A stretch of DNA of 64,000 nt, taken from NCBI RefSeq assembly GCF_009928445.1, contig NZ_JAABNO010000027.1, positions 1 to 64,000 of the forward strand, in the 5' to 3' direction. Both the position numbers and the translations under genes were made by a program. Source of the DNA: Clostridium sp. C8-1-8. Its GTDB lineage: Bacteria; Bacillota; Clostridia; Clostridiales; Clostridiaceae. Each line of letters starts with the position of its first letter. Position 1 is the first letter of the stretch. The notes beneath the pieces were generated by a model. The model ran no database searches and was not told where the DNA came from. It was given only the letters and a program-made list of their open reading frames with translations. Positions 25,361-34,330 of this stretch are shown one piece after another.

Positions 25361-26248
25361 ATGGGAAAATATGTGGTTATTGACGTAGGTGGATCTTCAA
25401 TTAAGTATGCACTAATGGATGGTGAAGGGAAGTTTTATGAAAAAGGAAGTGTAAAAACTCCTGATACTGGAATAGATGATTTTATCGATACTGTGGGAAG
25501 TATAGTTGATAATTTTAAAGAAAAACATGAAATTGTTGGACTAGCATGTAGTCTGCCAGGAGCAGTTGAACCTAAAAGTGGAATTATATATGGTGCAAGC
25601 GCAATTCCATACATACATGGTCCTAATATAAAAGAGTTACTTGCTAATAGAACTCAATTAAGAGTTTCCATAGAAAATGATGCTAACTGTGCTGGTCTTG
25701 CTGAAGGCTGGTTAGGTGCTGCAAAGGACTGTGAAAACTTCATATGTGTAGTTATAGGGACTGGCATAGGAGGCTGTGTTGTTGTTAATAAAAAGATTCT
25801 TAGAGGAAAGAACCTCCATGGTGGAGAGTTTGGATATATGCTAGTAGATGATAGTGATGGAATAGATGAACATACTTGGAGTAATACTGGGTCTACTTTT
25901 TCATTAGTAAAGAGAGTTGCTAAGGTTAAAGGTATTCAAGTTGAAGAGCTTAATGGTAAGAAGGTCTTTGAAATGGCTGAACAAGGAGACGAAGAGGTAA
26001 AGCAAGCTATTGATAAATGGTATAACTATTTGGTTAGAGGAATATTCAATCTGCAATATATAATAGATCCAGAAAAGATATTAATAGGTGGAGCGATAAG
26101 TAGTAGACAAGACTTCTATGATGTAGTAAACGGAAGACTTAACGAGATGAAGAGTGAGTATGCTAAACTAGATATCTTCGTTGAGAAATGTGCTTTTGAG
26201 AATGATGCAAATTTAATTGGAGCATTATATAACTTTTTATATTGCTAA
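25361..26248 (+). CDS. ROK family sugar kinase
   Basis: The 295 residues have the actin-like ATP-binding start VIDVGGSSIKYALMD, the substrate motif ENDANCAGLAEGWLGAA and GTGIGGCVVVN. GGEFGYM carries the ROK catalytic region. The zinc-binding CXCGXXGC motif of glucokinases and NagC-type repressors is absent, a pattern known from beta-glucoside kinase-type ROK enzymes. The ATG at 25361 follows GGGGGAG at 6 bases; an upstream frame start at 25307 would lie in the recQ terminator. No helix-turn-helix is present, so it is an enzyme rather than a repressor. The sugar is unknown. Confidence 0.85.
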   Translation: MGKYVVIDVGGSSIKYALMDGEGKFYEKGSVKTPDTGIDDFIDTVGSIVDNFKEKHEIVGLACSLPGAVEPKSGIIYGASAIPYIHGPNIKELLANRTQLRVSIENDANCAGLAEGWLGAAKDCENFICVVIGTGIGGCVVVNKKILRGKNLHGGEFGYMLVDDSDGIDEHTWSNTGSTFSLVKRVAKVKGIQVEELNGKKVFEMAEQGDEEVKQAIDKWYNYLVRGIFNLQYIIDPEKILIGGAISSRQDFYDVVNGRLNEMKSEYAKLDIFVEKCAFENDANLIGALYNFLYC

Positions 26249-26267
26249 TCTCTGTTAAAGTATTCTA

Positions 26268-26469
26268 TTAAATTAAGTGGTTAGTCATCCGATGCTTGGA
26301 TGAGCTTGCGCAAAGAATTAATATGATTTTGTCATATTCCATGGCTAAAACTGTAAACTCACTACGTTTGAACATACAGTTTTACTCTTTATTTAACCAT
26401 TCACCTCTTATAAATCTTATGTATCTTAACCGTAAGTATATAAAGAATGCTATTAAAATAAAGAGTAAA
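26268..26469. repeat. Left half of family A repeat followed by two nested hairpins
   Basis: 26268-26312 matches the left half of the 18504 copy (TTAAGTGGTTAGTCATCCG then ATGCTTGGATGAGCTTGCGC). It is then replaced by sequence with two inverted repeats: AAAACTGTA (26347-26355) with TACAGTTTT (26375-26383), and TTTACTCTTTATTT (26381-26394) with AAATAAAGAGTAAA (26456-26469). A short open frame across this region is not credible as a gene. Confidence 0.65.
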
Positions 26470-26478
26470 GGAGAGAAT

Positions 26479-26935
26479 ATGTCGTTTGCCAGAATTTCTT
26501 CACATACGTTCAGAAAAGGCAGATGCGCAAAAAATAGCTAAAGAAGTTCGCTTTAGCTATTTTTTATTCTTTAGAAATTAAACCGTATATAAAGCTGTAT
26601 ATAAATATGTATAGATGGCTCAAATGCAAAGATAGGAGAACGAATAAAAAAATAAAATATGTCGCCTGCCAGAATTTCTTCACATACGTTCAGAAAAGGC
26701 AGATGCGCAAAAAATAGCTAAAGAAGTTCGCTTTAGCTATTTTTTATTCTTTAGAAATTAAACCGTATATAAAGCTGTATATAAATATGTATAGATGGCT
26801 CAAATGCAAAGATAGGAGAAAGAATAAAAAAATAAAATATGTCGCCTGCCAGAATTTCTTCACTACGTTCAGAAAAGGCAGATGCGCAAAAAAATAGCTA
26901 AAGAAGTTCGCTTTAGCTATTTTTTTTTCCATAAT
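26479..26935 (+). repeat. 180-bp unit repeated in tandem (about 2.5 copies), each with a terminator hairpin (family B)
   Basis: Units begin at 26479, 26659 and 26839, a constant 180-bp period with only a few differences; the third is cut at about 26935. Each unit has CTGCC-like and GGCAG arms around CACATACG, then GATGCGCAAAAAA and a perfect hairpin AAATAGCTAAAG / CTTTAGCTATTT with a T run. The block fills the gap before prkA. Near-identity shows recent amplification. Confidence 0.88.
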
Positions 26936-27002
26936 TAAATCCATATTAGTCATAGATAGTTTGTCCCTTTGAATATATTTTTATAAAAGGAGGGAGATGT
27001 AT

Positions 27003-28925
27003 ATGGATTTTAAGCATTTTATTGAAAGTGATAGAGAAAAACATAATAAGCAGAAGTTTAAGGGTACATTCCTAGATTATTTGGAGATAGTTAAGCAGAA
27101 CCCAGATGTAGCAAAGTTGGCGCATAAGAGAATCTACGACATCATAGTTAATAAAGGTGTAAAGATATTGAAACCTGAAGAAAACCCAAGGGTTAGAAAG
27201 ATATATGGTAATGAGGTAATAAAAAAATACAACTTCTTTGAGAGTGATTTCTTTGGTATAGACAAAATACTAATGAAGCTTGTAAATTATTTCTATTCAG
27301 CTTCTATGAAGGGTGAAGAGGCAAGGCAAGTCCTTTATTTAGTTGGACCTGTTGGAGCAGGAAAATCTTCATTAGTAGAAGCTTTAAAAAAAGCTTTAGA
27401 AATTGCAGAGCCAATTTATGCTATTGAAGGGTGCCCAATGCATGAAGAGCCACTTCATCTAATTCCTAAGCACCTTAGACCTAAGTTTGAAGAAATGTTA
27501 GGAGTTCAGATAGAAGGTGATCTCTGTCCAGTTTGCAGATATAGACTAATGAATGATTTTAATGGAAGATATGAAGATTTTCCAGTGGAAACAAAGGGCT
27601 TCTCTATAAGATCAAGAAAGGGAATTGGAGTTGTACCTCCAGTAGATCCTAACAATCAAGATACATCTATATTAACTGGTGCTGTAGACATATCTAAAAT
27701 GGATATGTATCCTGAGGATGATCCAAGGATATTCTCACTTAATGGTGCCTTTAACGTAGGAAATAGAGGTTTGGTTGAGTTTATAGAAGTATTTAAAAAC
27801 GATGTTGAATATCTTCATACTATAATAACAGCAACCCAAGAAAAGTCCATTCCATCACCTGGTAAAGGTTCTATGATTTACTTTGATGGCTTGATAATAG
27901 CCCATTCAAATGAGGCTGAATGGAACAAATTTAAGTCAGATCATACAAATGAAGCAATTTTAGATAGAATAGTTAAGATAGAAGTTCCATATTGTATGGA
28001 ATTAAATGAGGAAAAGAAGATATATGAGAAGATATTAAAGAAGAGTAATTTTAATGCTCATATAGCTCCTCATACCATAGAAGTTGCTGCAATGTTTGCA
28101 ATACTTTCTAGATTGTCTCCATCTGCAAAAGTAGATTCTGTAACAAAGCTTAAGATCTACAATGGAGAAGATATTGTTGAAAAAGGTTCTACAAAGCGAA
28201 TAGACCTTTTAGAGCTTAAAGAAGAAGCAGGTCCAAATGAAGGTATGAAAGGAATATCAACAAGATTTATCATAAAGGCTATTGATAATGCCCTTTCTAG
28301 CTCAGAGTATCCTTGTATAAATCCTTTAAGTATAATGGAGAGCATAATAAAGTCAGTTAAGGACTTAGATATATCTCAAGAAGAGAAAAAGAAATATCTT
28401 GGATTTATACAAGATACCTTAAGAAAAGAATATAACAAGATTCTTGAAAAAGAAATTACTAAAGCCTTTATCCATTCCTTTAGAGAACAAGCTGAAAGCC
28501 TATTTAATAACTATATAGATAATGCAGAAGCTTATGTAAACAAAACTAAGCTTAAGGATAATTCTACTGGTGAGGAATTGAATCCAGACGAAAGCTTTAT
28601 GAGAAGCATAGAAGAGCAGATTGGTATATCAGAAAGTTCAGCTAAAGGCTTCAGATCTGATGTAACTTCTTATATGTTCTACGTTGTAAGAAATGGCGGA
28701 CATATTGATTACACTGCTTATGAGCCTCTAAAAGAAGCTATTGAGAAAAAACTCACAGCTTCAGTTAAGGATCTTTCTAGAATAATAACTAAGTCTAGAG
28801 TTAGAGATAAGGAACAAGATGAAAAGTATAATGCTATGGTTGAAGAAATGAAGGCAAATGGATACTGTGATCATTGCTGCGATGTCATATTGAAGTATGC
28901 TGCAAACAACTTGTGGAAGGATTGA
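27003..28925 (+). CDS. prkA: PrkA family AAA/serine protein kinase
   Basis: The 640 residues show an N-terminal AAA+ module with Walker A LVGPVGAGKSSLVEALK near residue 115, a Cys-containing stretch (CPMHEEPLHLIP, LCPVCRYRLM), RGLVEFIEVFKNDVEYLH and a C-terminal PrkA domain. Bacillus PrkA has been described as a serine kinase and as an ATP-dependent protease active in sporulation. ATG 27003 is preferred to 26997 because AGGAGGG ends only two bases before the latter. It is the first gene of a trio with yhbH and spoVR, a combination conserved across spore formers and proteobacteria (prkA/yeaG, yeaH, ycgB). Confidence 0.92.
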   Translation: MDFKHFIESDREKHNKQKFKGTFLDYLEIVKQNPDVAKLAHKRIYDIIVNKGVKILKPEENPRVRKIYGNEVIKKYNFFESDFFGIDKILMKLVNYFYSASMKGEEARQVLYLVGPVGAGKSSLVEALKKALEIAEPIYAIEGCPMHEEPLHLIPKHLRPKFEEMLGVQIEGDLCPVCRYRLMNDFNGRYEDFPVETKGFSIRSRKGIGVVPPVDPNNQDTSILTGAVDISKMDMYPEDDPRIFSLNGAFNVGNRGLVEFIEVFKNDVEYLHTIITATQEKSIPSPGKGSMIYFDGLIIAHSNEAEWNKFKSDHTNEAILDRIVKIEVPYCMELNEEKKIYEKILKKSNFNAHIAPHTIEVAAMFAILSRLSPSAKVDSVTKLKIYNGEDIVEKGSTKRIDLLELKEEAGPNEGMKGISTRFIIKAIDNALSSSEYPCINPLSIMESIIKSVKDLDISQEEKKKYLGFIQDTLRKEYNKILEKEITKAFIHSFREQAESLFNNYIDNAEAYVNKTKLKDNSTGEELNPDESFMRSIEEQIGISESSAKGFRSDVTSYMFYVVRNGGHIDYTAYEPLKEAIEKKLTASVKDLSRIITKSRVRDKEQDEKYNAMVEEMKANGYCDHCCDVILKYAANNLWKD

Positions 28926-28929
28926 TACT

Positions 28930-30105
28930 ATGGCTATATTCAGAGATCATGCAGAAAATCCAGTGGAACATGACAGAGCTATAGAGGATAGAAGAAGGCA
29001 TAGGCAGTTAGTTGAAAAGTCTATAAAAGAAAATCTAGGAGATATACTTTCAGAAGAGAGTATAATCGGTGAATCTAAAAATAAAAAGTTCAAAATTCCT
29101 ATCAGAGGGATAAAGGAATATCAGTTTGTTTACGGCAACAATAACGGCGGTGTAGCTAGTGGAACAGGAGAAGAAAAAAGAGGGGATAAGGTAGGGAAAG
29201 CTTCAGAGCAGGGGGGCAACGGCCCCGGCTCTGCTGGCAATCAAGAGGGGGAGGACATATATGAAACTGAAATAACTCTTGAGGAACTATTAGACTATAT
29301 TGTTGAAGATCTTGATCTACCTAACCTGGACAGAAAAAAGTATTCCGAGATAATTGTAGAAAGTGCTGGAAGAAAAAGAGGATATCAAAAGTATGGTATT
29401 AATCCAAGACTTGCTAAGAAGAAAACAGTAATGGCTAAGATTTCTAGAAAGCAGGGGAAGAAGAGAGCTTTAATGGAAATCGGTGAAAGCGGAAAGTTGG
29501 ATAGATTTCCTTTTAGAGAAGAGGATCTAAGATACTATAAGGTTAAGAAAAAGCCTAAAAAAGAAAGTAATGCAGTAATGCTGTTTATAATGGATGTATC
29601 TGGATCCATGGATAACTCTAAGAAATTCTTAGCCCGTTCATTTTTCTTTGTATTATCAAGGTTTATAAGAAGAAAGTATAATAATATAGCTTTTGAGTTT
29701 ATATCTCATACAACCTTAGCTAAAGTTGTAAATGAGTATGAATTTTTTCATAAGGCAGAATCCGGTGGTACCTATATATCCTCAGGGTTAAATAAAGCAT
29801 TAGAAGTTATAAGAGAAAAATATCCTCCAGATATGTGGAATATATATCCTTTCTATGCTTCCGATGGTGATAACTGGAGTGAAGACAATGAAAGAGCAAT
29901 AAAAGCAGTAAATGATTTATGCGAAATAAGTAATTTATTCGGTTATGCTGAGTTACTACCTTCTACTTATTCTACAACCATGTATTATAGATTTTTAAAG
30001 GAAGTAAAGAAGAAGAATTTTGCAATGGTTGTAGTAAAAGAAAAGAAAGACCTATGGAATGCATTGAAATTTATGCTATCTAAGGAGCTTAAGGAGGAAG
30101 GGTGA
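28930..30105 (+). CDS. yhbH: YhbH/YeaH family protein (DUF444, VWA-like)
   Basis: The 391 residues start MAIFRDHAENPVEHDRAIED, the family hallmark, followed by a Gly-rich linker (about residues 80-105), a central basic region and a von Willebrand A-like domain with the metal-site motif MDVSGSMD (about residue 222) and SGGTYIS. ATG 28930 is used rather than an upstream frame start inside prkA. It starts 4 bases after prkA and touches spoVR. In Bacillus yhbH mutants are sporulation-affected; the molecular function is uncertain, likely a partner of PrkA. Confidence 0.92.
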   Translation: MAIFRDHAENPVEHDRAIEDRRRHRQLVEKSIKENLGDILSEESIIGESKNKKFKIPIRGIKEYQFVYGNNNGGVASGTGEEKRGDKVGKASEQGGNGPGSAGNQEGEDIYETEITLEELLDYIVEDLDLPNLDRKKYSEIIVESAGRKRGYQKYGINPRLAKKKTVMAKISRKQGKKRALMEIGESGKLDRFPFREEDLRYYKVKKKPKKESNAVMLFIMDVSGSMDNSKKFLARSFFFVLSRFIRRKYNNIAFEFISHTTLAKVVNEYEFFHKAESGGTYISSGLNKALEVIREKYPPDMWNIYPFYASDGDNWSEDNERAIKAVNDLCEISNLFGYAELLPSTYSTTMYYRFLKEVKKKNFAMVVVKEKKDLWNALKFMLSKELKEEG

Positions 30106-31475
30106 TGGATTATACAGTTAGAGATTTAGAGAAATGGAACATTTTAATAGAAGAGACTGCAAAGGAAGTAGGTCTTGATTTCTATCCTCAAGAATTCGAG
30201 ATAATAGGATATAATGAAATGCTAAGCTACGAAGCTTATGTAGGAATGCCATCAAGATATCCTCATTGGAGTTATGGAAAAGCCTATGAAAAGAATAAGA
30301 CTTTGTATTCATTAAATTTAACTGGACTACCATATGAGATGGTAATTAATTCGAATCCTAGTTTAGCATATCTAATGAAGGATAATACATTACTTCTTCA
30401 GATATTAACTATGGCTCATGTATATGGACATAATGATTTCTTTAAAAACAACAGATTATTTAAAGATGGTACTGATGCCGATAATACCTTAGAGATGTTT
30501 AAGTTAGACGCTGAAACTGTAAGAAGATATATAAATAATCCTAGCATCGGGTATCAAAGGGTTGAAAGAGTTCTAGATGCGGCTCATGCAGTAAGATATC
30601 AGATTAGTAGAGTTATTGGAGAAAAGAAAATATCTCAGAGTGAGCAGCGTAAGAGGCTTATTGAAGATTATTCTAGAAAGATTGAGAATAGAGGAATACT
30701 GGATAGCAATGATCCAATTGAAGAACCTAATTTGTCAAAAATTCCACTTAGTCCAGAAGATGATTTGATTCAATTTATAATAGATTATGGTAGTTTAGAA
30801 GATTGGGAGAAAAGTCTTTTAAGTATAGTTAGAAGAGAGACGCTGTATTTTTTACCACAGATCGAGACAAAAACTATGAATGAGGGATGGGCTAGTTTTT
30901 GGCATTATAATATCCTTAAAAAGTTAGAACTTCCTCAAGAGTTACATTTTGAGTTTTTGAAGAGACACAACGATGTAGTTGCTCCAATGTTAGGTGGCCT
31001 AAATCCATATTATGTAGGATTTAGAGTTCTTGAGGATATTGAAAGAAGATATGGTAGAGATAAGATTTTTGAAGTTAGAGCTATTGAGAGAGATAATTCG
31101 TTTTTGAGAAAGTATCTTACAGAGGAATTATGCGTTGAACTTAATTTGTTCCAGTATGCGAAAAAAGGCTTTGATTTTGTCGTGGATGAAGTTTCAGATG
31201 AAAATGGTTGGAAAAAGATAAGAGATACTATAGCATCTAACTGCGGAGTCGGAAGTATTCCATATATAAGGGTTATAGATTTAAATAAAAGAGATAATAC
31301 CCTTACTCTAGAGCATGTTTTTGATGGTAGGGAGCTAGATATTGTTTATGCTAAAGAAACCTTGAAATATGTACAGGAGCTATGGGGGTATAAGGTAGTT
31401 TTGATTACAAAGAATAAAGACTTACAGGAAGTTTCATTAATATGTGATGAGGGTAAGAAGATAACAACAAAATGA
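30105..31475 (+). CDS. spoVR: SpoVR family protein
   Basis: The 456 residues include SYEAYVGMPSRYPHWSYGK, MAHVYGHNDFFKNN, MNEGWASFWHYNI and LNPYYVGFRVLEDIERRYG, all SpoVR signatures; conserved His and Glu residues suggest metal binding. Bacillus SpoVR is required for spore cortex formation. ATG 30105 overlaps the yhbH stop by one base (TGATG) with AAGGAGG 7 bases upstream; a GTG one codon earlier is less likely. It ends with a strong terminator, closing the three-gene unit. Confidence 0.93.
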   Translation: MDYTVRDLEKWNILIEETAKEVGLDFYPQEFEIIGYNEMLSYEAYVGMPSRYPHWSYGKAYEKNKTLYSLNLTGLPYEMVINSNPSLAYLMKDNTLLLQILTMAHVYGHNDFFKNNRLFKDGTDADNTLEMFKLDAETVRRYINNPSIGYQRVERVLDAAHAVRYQISRVIGEKKISQSEQRKRLIEDYSRKIENRGILDSNDPIEEPNLSKIPLSPEDDLIQFIIDYGSLEDWEKSLLSIVRRETLYFLPQIETKTMNEGWASFWHYNILKKLELPQELHFEFLKRHNDVVAPMLGGLNPYYVGFRVLEDIERRYGRDKIFEVRAIERDNSFLRKYLTEELCVELNLFQYAKKGFDFVVDEVSDENGWKKIRDTIASNCGVGSIPYIRVIDLNKRDNTLTLEHVFDGRELDIVYAKETLKYVQELWGYKVVLITKNKDLQEVSLICDEGKKITTK

Positions 31476-31506
31476 AAAATCGCGGAATAAACCGCGATTT
31501 TTTTTT
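31476..31506 (+). terminator. Terminator after spoVR
   Basis: AAATCGCGG and CCGCGATTT form a GC-rich stem followed by a run of T residues. Confidence 0.88.
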
Positions 31507-31654
31507 GCTTTCTAAGAGAATATAAAACTTTTTGCTACCTAGAACTGGTAATATTTTGTGGCATAACATCTTATTAGGACATACAAAGAAAAAGAAGAAC
31601 AATAAAAAGGTTCGTGAATATACTAATGTGTGAAGTATTTTTGGGAGAATTTTT

Positions 31655-32197
31655 ATGAAATTAAAGGATAGTGAAACCTTAAAGAATCTGCTTAAAACCT
31701 TTGCTGGAGAGTCTAGAGCAAGAAACAAGTATAATTTATATGCAGAGAAAGCTAGGCAAGAAGGTTTTGTTTGGATAGGGCAAATTTTTGATATGACTGC
31801 ATCTAATGAATATGCTCATGCTAGAGAAGCATGGGGAAGATATCTGGGAATGATAAAGTCTACTGAGGATAACCTCCTAGATGCTGTTATGGGAGAAGGA
31901 GAAGAGACAAATAAAATATATAAGGAATTTGAAGAGGTTGCTAGAAAAGAAGGGTTTGAAGCTATTGCTAATTTCTATAAAGAGCTTAGAGAAGTAGAAG
32001 AAAGCCATAAGGAACGATTCAAAGAATTATATGAAAAAGTTAAAAGTGGAACAGTATTTAAGGCTAGCTGTGAAACCTTTTGGAGATGTTTAAATTGTGG
32101 ATATATATACGAAGGTAAGGAAGCTCCAGAAGTATGTCCTTTGTGTAAGTTCCCAAAAGCGTATTTTGAACCATATGGAGAAGGTAAGAAAGAGTAG
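31655..32197 (+). CDS. rbr: Rubrerythrin
   Basis: The 180 residues have a ferritin-like di-iron four-helix domain (about 1-135, with EYAHAREAWGRYLG and EVEESHKERFKELY supplying Glu and His ligands) and a C-terminal rubredoxin domain with CLNCGYIYEG and CPLCKFPKAYF. Rubrerythrin reduces hydrogen peroxide in anaerobes. GGGAG precedes the ATG. A 62-residue unknown gene follows by 12 bp and probably shares the transcript. Confidence 0.95.
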   Translation: MKLKDSETLKNLLKTFAGESRARNKYNLYAEKARQEGFVWIGQIFDMTASNEYAHAREAWGRYLGMIKSTEDNLLDAVMGEGEETNKIYKEFEEVARKEGFEAIANFYKELREVEESHKERFKELYEKVKSGTVFKASCETFWRCLNCGYIYEGKEAPEVCPLCKFPKAYFEPYGEGKKE

Positions 32198-32209
32198 GAG
32201 GAAGAGATT

Positions 32210-32398
32210 ATGAAGTTTTCATATGCAGAAGAATATTTCTTTCCAGTTGTGATGAAAGATATAAAGGTATTTGATTTTTCAGAAGATGCCGTTGAAGATG
32301 AAGCTTTAAGGAAAAATAAAGATGAAGATTTATATAAGGAACTTTTTAAAGAAGTCGATGATGAATTTATAAATGAAATACTTTGTAATAACATATAA
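32210..32398 (+). CDS. Small acidic hypothetical protein
   Basis: The 62 residues have no signal peptide. The acidic C-terminal half (FSEDAVEDEALRKNKDEDLY) is likely helical. AGGAGG lies 10 bases before the ATG, and a very strong terminator starts within the stop codon region, so it is the last gene of the rubrerythrin unit. The family is not recognised; a role linked to peroxide or iron stress would be a guess from position. Confidence 0.65.
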   Translation: MKFSYAEEYFFPVVMKDIKVFDFSEDAVEDEALRKNKDEDLYKELFKEVDDEFINEILCNNI

Positions 32399-32436
32399 AA
32401 GTATAGCTAAGGCTTATTGCCTTAGCTATACTTTTT
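32397..32436 (+). terminator. Terminator of the rubrerythrin unit
   Basis: AAAGTATAGCTAAGGC and GCCTTAGCTATACTTT form a perfect 16-bp stem around a TTATT loop, followed by T residues. Confidence 0.9.
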
Positions 32437-32585
32437 ACTGTGTAGAGATACAATATATAGATATTAAATGAAGGTAAGGACTTCGCAAAGTATTCACGGG
32501 TTTTAGGGAAATTAGCGTTTTTTATAAGGAATTAAATACAATGTATTTTAATATATTGTTATGATAGCAATATTAGGGTGATTTA

Positions 32586-33149
32586 ATGGAAAGCTTCAAG
32601 GAACTTTTTGACTCATATTTTTTAGAGGTTAATAATTTGACTGATCTTTTAACAAAGTATGTTAATTCATATAGATTGCTTATAGGTGGAGCAGGGGAAC
32701 TTAATGGAATTGCGCTAGCTAGAAAGAAAGAAGTAAGAGATGCTATAAAAAGAGCAAACCAGCTAGGGGATATTATAGATGTATTGCTAAACGTGATTCA
32801 AAGCGTGGAGTGTTGTTATCTTGATTATATAAGGATGAAGGCAGATGTAATTGCCCTAAAGACCGCACAGAAATCTATAATATTAACGGAAATTGATAAT
32901 GAATTACTTTTCCAAAATTCCAGTGGAGGGCCAGCACAGCAGCAGGCCAATAACCAAGGAAGGCCTCCTATTAAGCCACCTCCAACAAGAAAAAGGAGAA
33001 AGCTTAATAAAGGCAATAATGATAGCCATGAAGAAGATAAAGATTGTGATGATGATCATGATAATTGCGATGACAGCTGTGAAGATAAGGATGAAAATCC
33101 TTATGATAAGAAATGTGATGACGATGATAAAAACAATCCTGAAGATTAA
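32586..33149 (+). CDS. Hypothetical protein with Asp/Cys-rich tail
   Basis: The 187 residues divide into a helical N-terminal domain (1-110; SFKELFDSYFLEVNNL...AKR-type helices, with a CC pair near residue 79), a Pro/Gln-rich linker with a basic patch (PPIKPPPTRKRRKLNK) and a tail of about 45 residues composed mainly of Asp, Glu, His and Cys (DCDDDHDNCDDSCEDKDEN). There is no signal peptide or membrane segment. The tail looks suited to binding divalent or soft metals, or to spore-coat packing, but the family is unknown to me. The ATG follows AGGGTGATTTA. Terminators flank it, so it is monocistronic. Confidence 0.7.
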   Translation: MESFKELFDSYFLEVNNLTDLLTKYVNSYRLLIGGAGELNGIALARKKEVRDAIKRANQLGDIIDVLLNVIQSVECCYLDYIRMKADVIALKTAQKSIILTEIDNELLFQNSSGGPAQQQANNQGRPPIKPPPTRKRRKLNKGNNDSHEEDKDCDDDHDNCDDSCEDKDENPYDKKCDDDDKNNPED

Positions 33150-33205
33150 AGTAACTATAAGGCTTGGTAGATTTTTTTTATATGTTTTTGGAAGGGTTGA
33201 TGAAC

Positions 33206-33246
33206 AAAAAATCTCGCTGAAAAGACTTTGTTCAGCGAGATTTTTG
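33206..33246. terminator. Bidirectional terminator before pssA
   Basis: AAAAATCTCGCTGAA and TTCAGCGAGATTTTT pair perfectly with A and T runs on both sides; it serves the converging genes. Confidence 0.88.
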
Positions 33247-33259
33247 TTTTTTTACTATC

Positions 33260-33781
33260 TTAAAGCTTTTTTAACTTTAAATTTGATATCATCAAGTAAG
33301 AAAAGATTAACATCAATATCACAGGTAATGCTGTTGGGACAAAGTATCTTGTTGTAATTAAAGAAAAGATTGCCATAATACTTCCTGCTATAGTTATTGG
33401 AATTCCTGTAAAAACTCCATCGAATTCTGATAAGTTATATCTCGCCAGTCTGAATGCTCCGCATATAGGGAAAATTATTAGTGCGCAATAGCCAAATAAT
33501 CCTTTAGGTCCAAGTATATTTAAACTATGTTGAGTATATATTAGTATAGCAGGCGCAACTCCAAAAGATACCAAGTCAGCTAGGGAATCTAGTTCCTTTC
33601 CTAGTTCACTAGATACATTAAGAAAGCGAGCAACTCTTCCATCATATCTATCAATCAGTGCAGCTATAATTACAAATATTGCTGCTAAGAAATAATCTTC
33701 ATTTAATGTGGCAAGTATTGAAAAAATTCCGAAAGATAAATTGGCAAAGGTAAAATAATTAGGGATATTACTTTTTCTCAT
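33260..33781 (-). CDS. pssA: CDP-diacylglycerol-serine O-phosphatidyltransferase
   Basis: The 173 residues form about five to six membrane helices. The CDP-alcohol phosphatidyltransferase motif D-x2-DG-x2-AR-x8-G-x3-D-x3-D is readable from DRYDGRVAR through GKELDSLAD (about residues 43-67). The enzyme transfers a phosphatidyl group from CDP-diacylglycerol to serine. It is monocistronic on the minus strand, with a TAGGAGTGA site before the ATG. No psd is adjacent. Confidence 0.92.
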   Translation of the reverse strand: MRKSNIPNYFTFANLSFGIFSILATLNEDYFLAAIFVIIAALIDRYDGRVARFLNVSSELGKELDSLADLVSFGVAPAILIYTQHSLNILGPKGLFGYCALIIFPICGAFRLARYNLSEFDGVFTGIPITIAGSIMAIFSLITTRYFVPTALPVILMLIFSYLMISNLKLKKL

Positions 33782-34106
33782 ATAATCACTCCTAGTAAAA
33801 TAAATATAATTCCATCATCAATAAATAATTATAACGCATTTTAGATAAAAGTATAAGAGGTAAAATCTTATATATTCCAGAGAAAATACATATATTCAGT
33901 TATTTTTAGTTATTTTATTAACAAAATGACAGTTGGACACTATGAAAATCTATAATAATCTAGAAATTGGCTATAATATATATAATTCTTTGCAATATTA
34001 TTATTTTTACTACATGTGTATATTGTATTTTTTGTTGCAAAGTTTCTATTTAAATTTATTTTGTGCATAATATACAAAATAACTATAAAACGGTATATAA
34101 TGTAAG

Positions 34107-34229
34107 AGGTTGCCAGGTGCTGATGTATTTGTATTGTGAAAAATATTTATTTTTTATAAACAGCATCATTAGGGCAAAATTAGAGTTTATTGGCTAAATG
34201 GCATAATTATAAGTGTTTAGGACAACCTC
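34107..34229 (+). other. Possible small structured RNA in the pssA-lipid kinase gap
   Basis: Within a gap of about 550 bp, GAGGTTG near 34109 can pair with CAACCTC at 34223-34229, closing a region that also has GGTGCTGATG near 34119 and CAGCATCATT near 34160 as an inner helix. A TATAAT box lies about 8 bases before the left arm. No T-run terminator follows. The rest of 33782-34330 is AT-rich with no supported gene. Confidence 0.3.
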
Positions 34230-34256
34230 GACATACGATTATAATTCTGCTATAAT
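34228..34256 (+). promoter_or_regulatory. Promoter of the lipid kinase gene
   Basis: TCGACA (34228-34233) and TATAAT (34251-34256) are spaced by 17 bases, about 75 bases before the start codon. Confidence 0.6.
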
Positions 34257-34330
34257 GTTTAATGATTGAATTTGCAAGAATATGATGTAAGAAATGAGAA
34301 AAGTTTACATACGTTGTTATGGAGGTATTC

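Noticed and set aside
25361..26248. NagC/XylR-type ROK repressor
   Set aside because: No N-terminal helix-turn-helix; the protein begins directly with the ATP-binding VIDVGGSS motif.
26296..26541. 81-codon open frame spanning repeat A debris and the first 180-bp unit
   Set aside because: It starts inside a family A repeat, passes through two inverted repeats and ends in a terminator hairpin; no ribosome site and no protein-like composition.
26479..26935. Regular repeats suggesting a CRISPR array
   Set aside because: The period is 180 bp with near-identical units and no short repeat/variable spacer pattern; no cas genes nearby.
31975..32394. 139-codon minus-strand frame opposite rubrerythrin
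   Set aside because: Ser-rich antisense shadow covering two plus-strand genes.
32893..33357. 154-codon frame overlapping the Asp/Cys-rich gene and pssA terminator
   Set aside because: Out-of-frame reading of an acidic repeat tail (runs of Met/Ile/Lys) that continues through a bidirectional terminator into the opposite-strand pssA gene.
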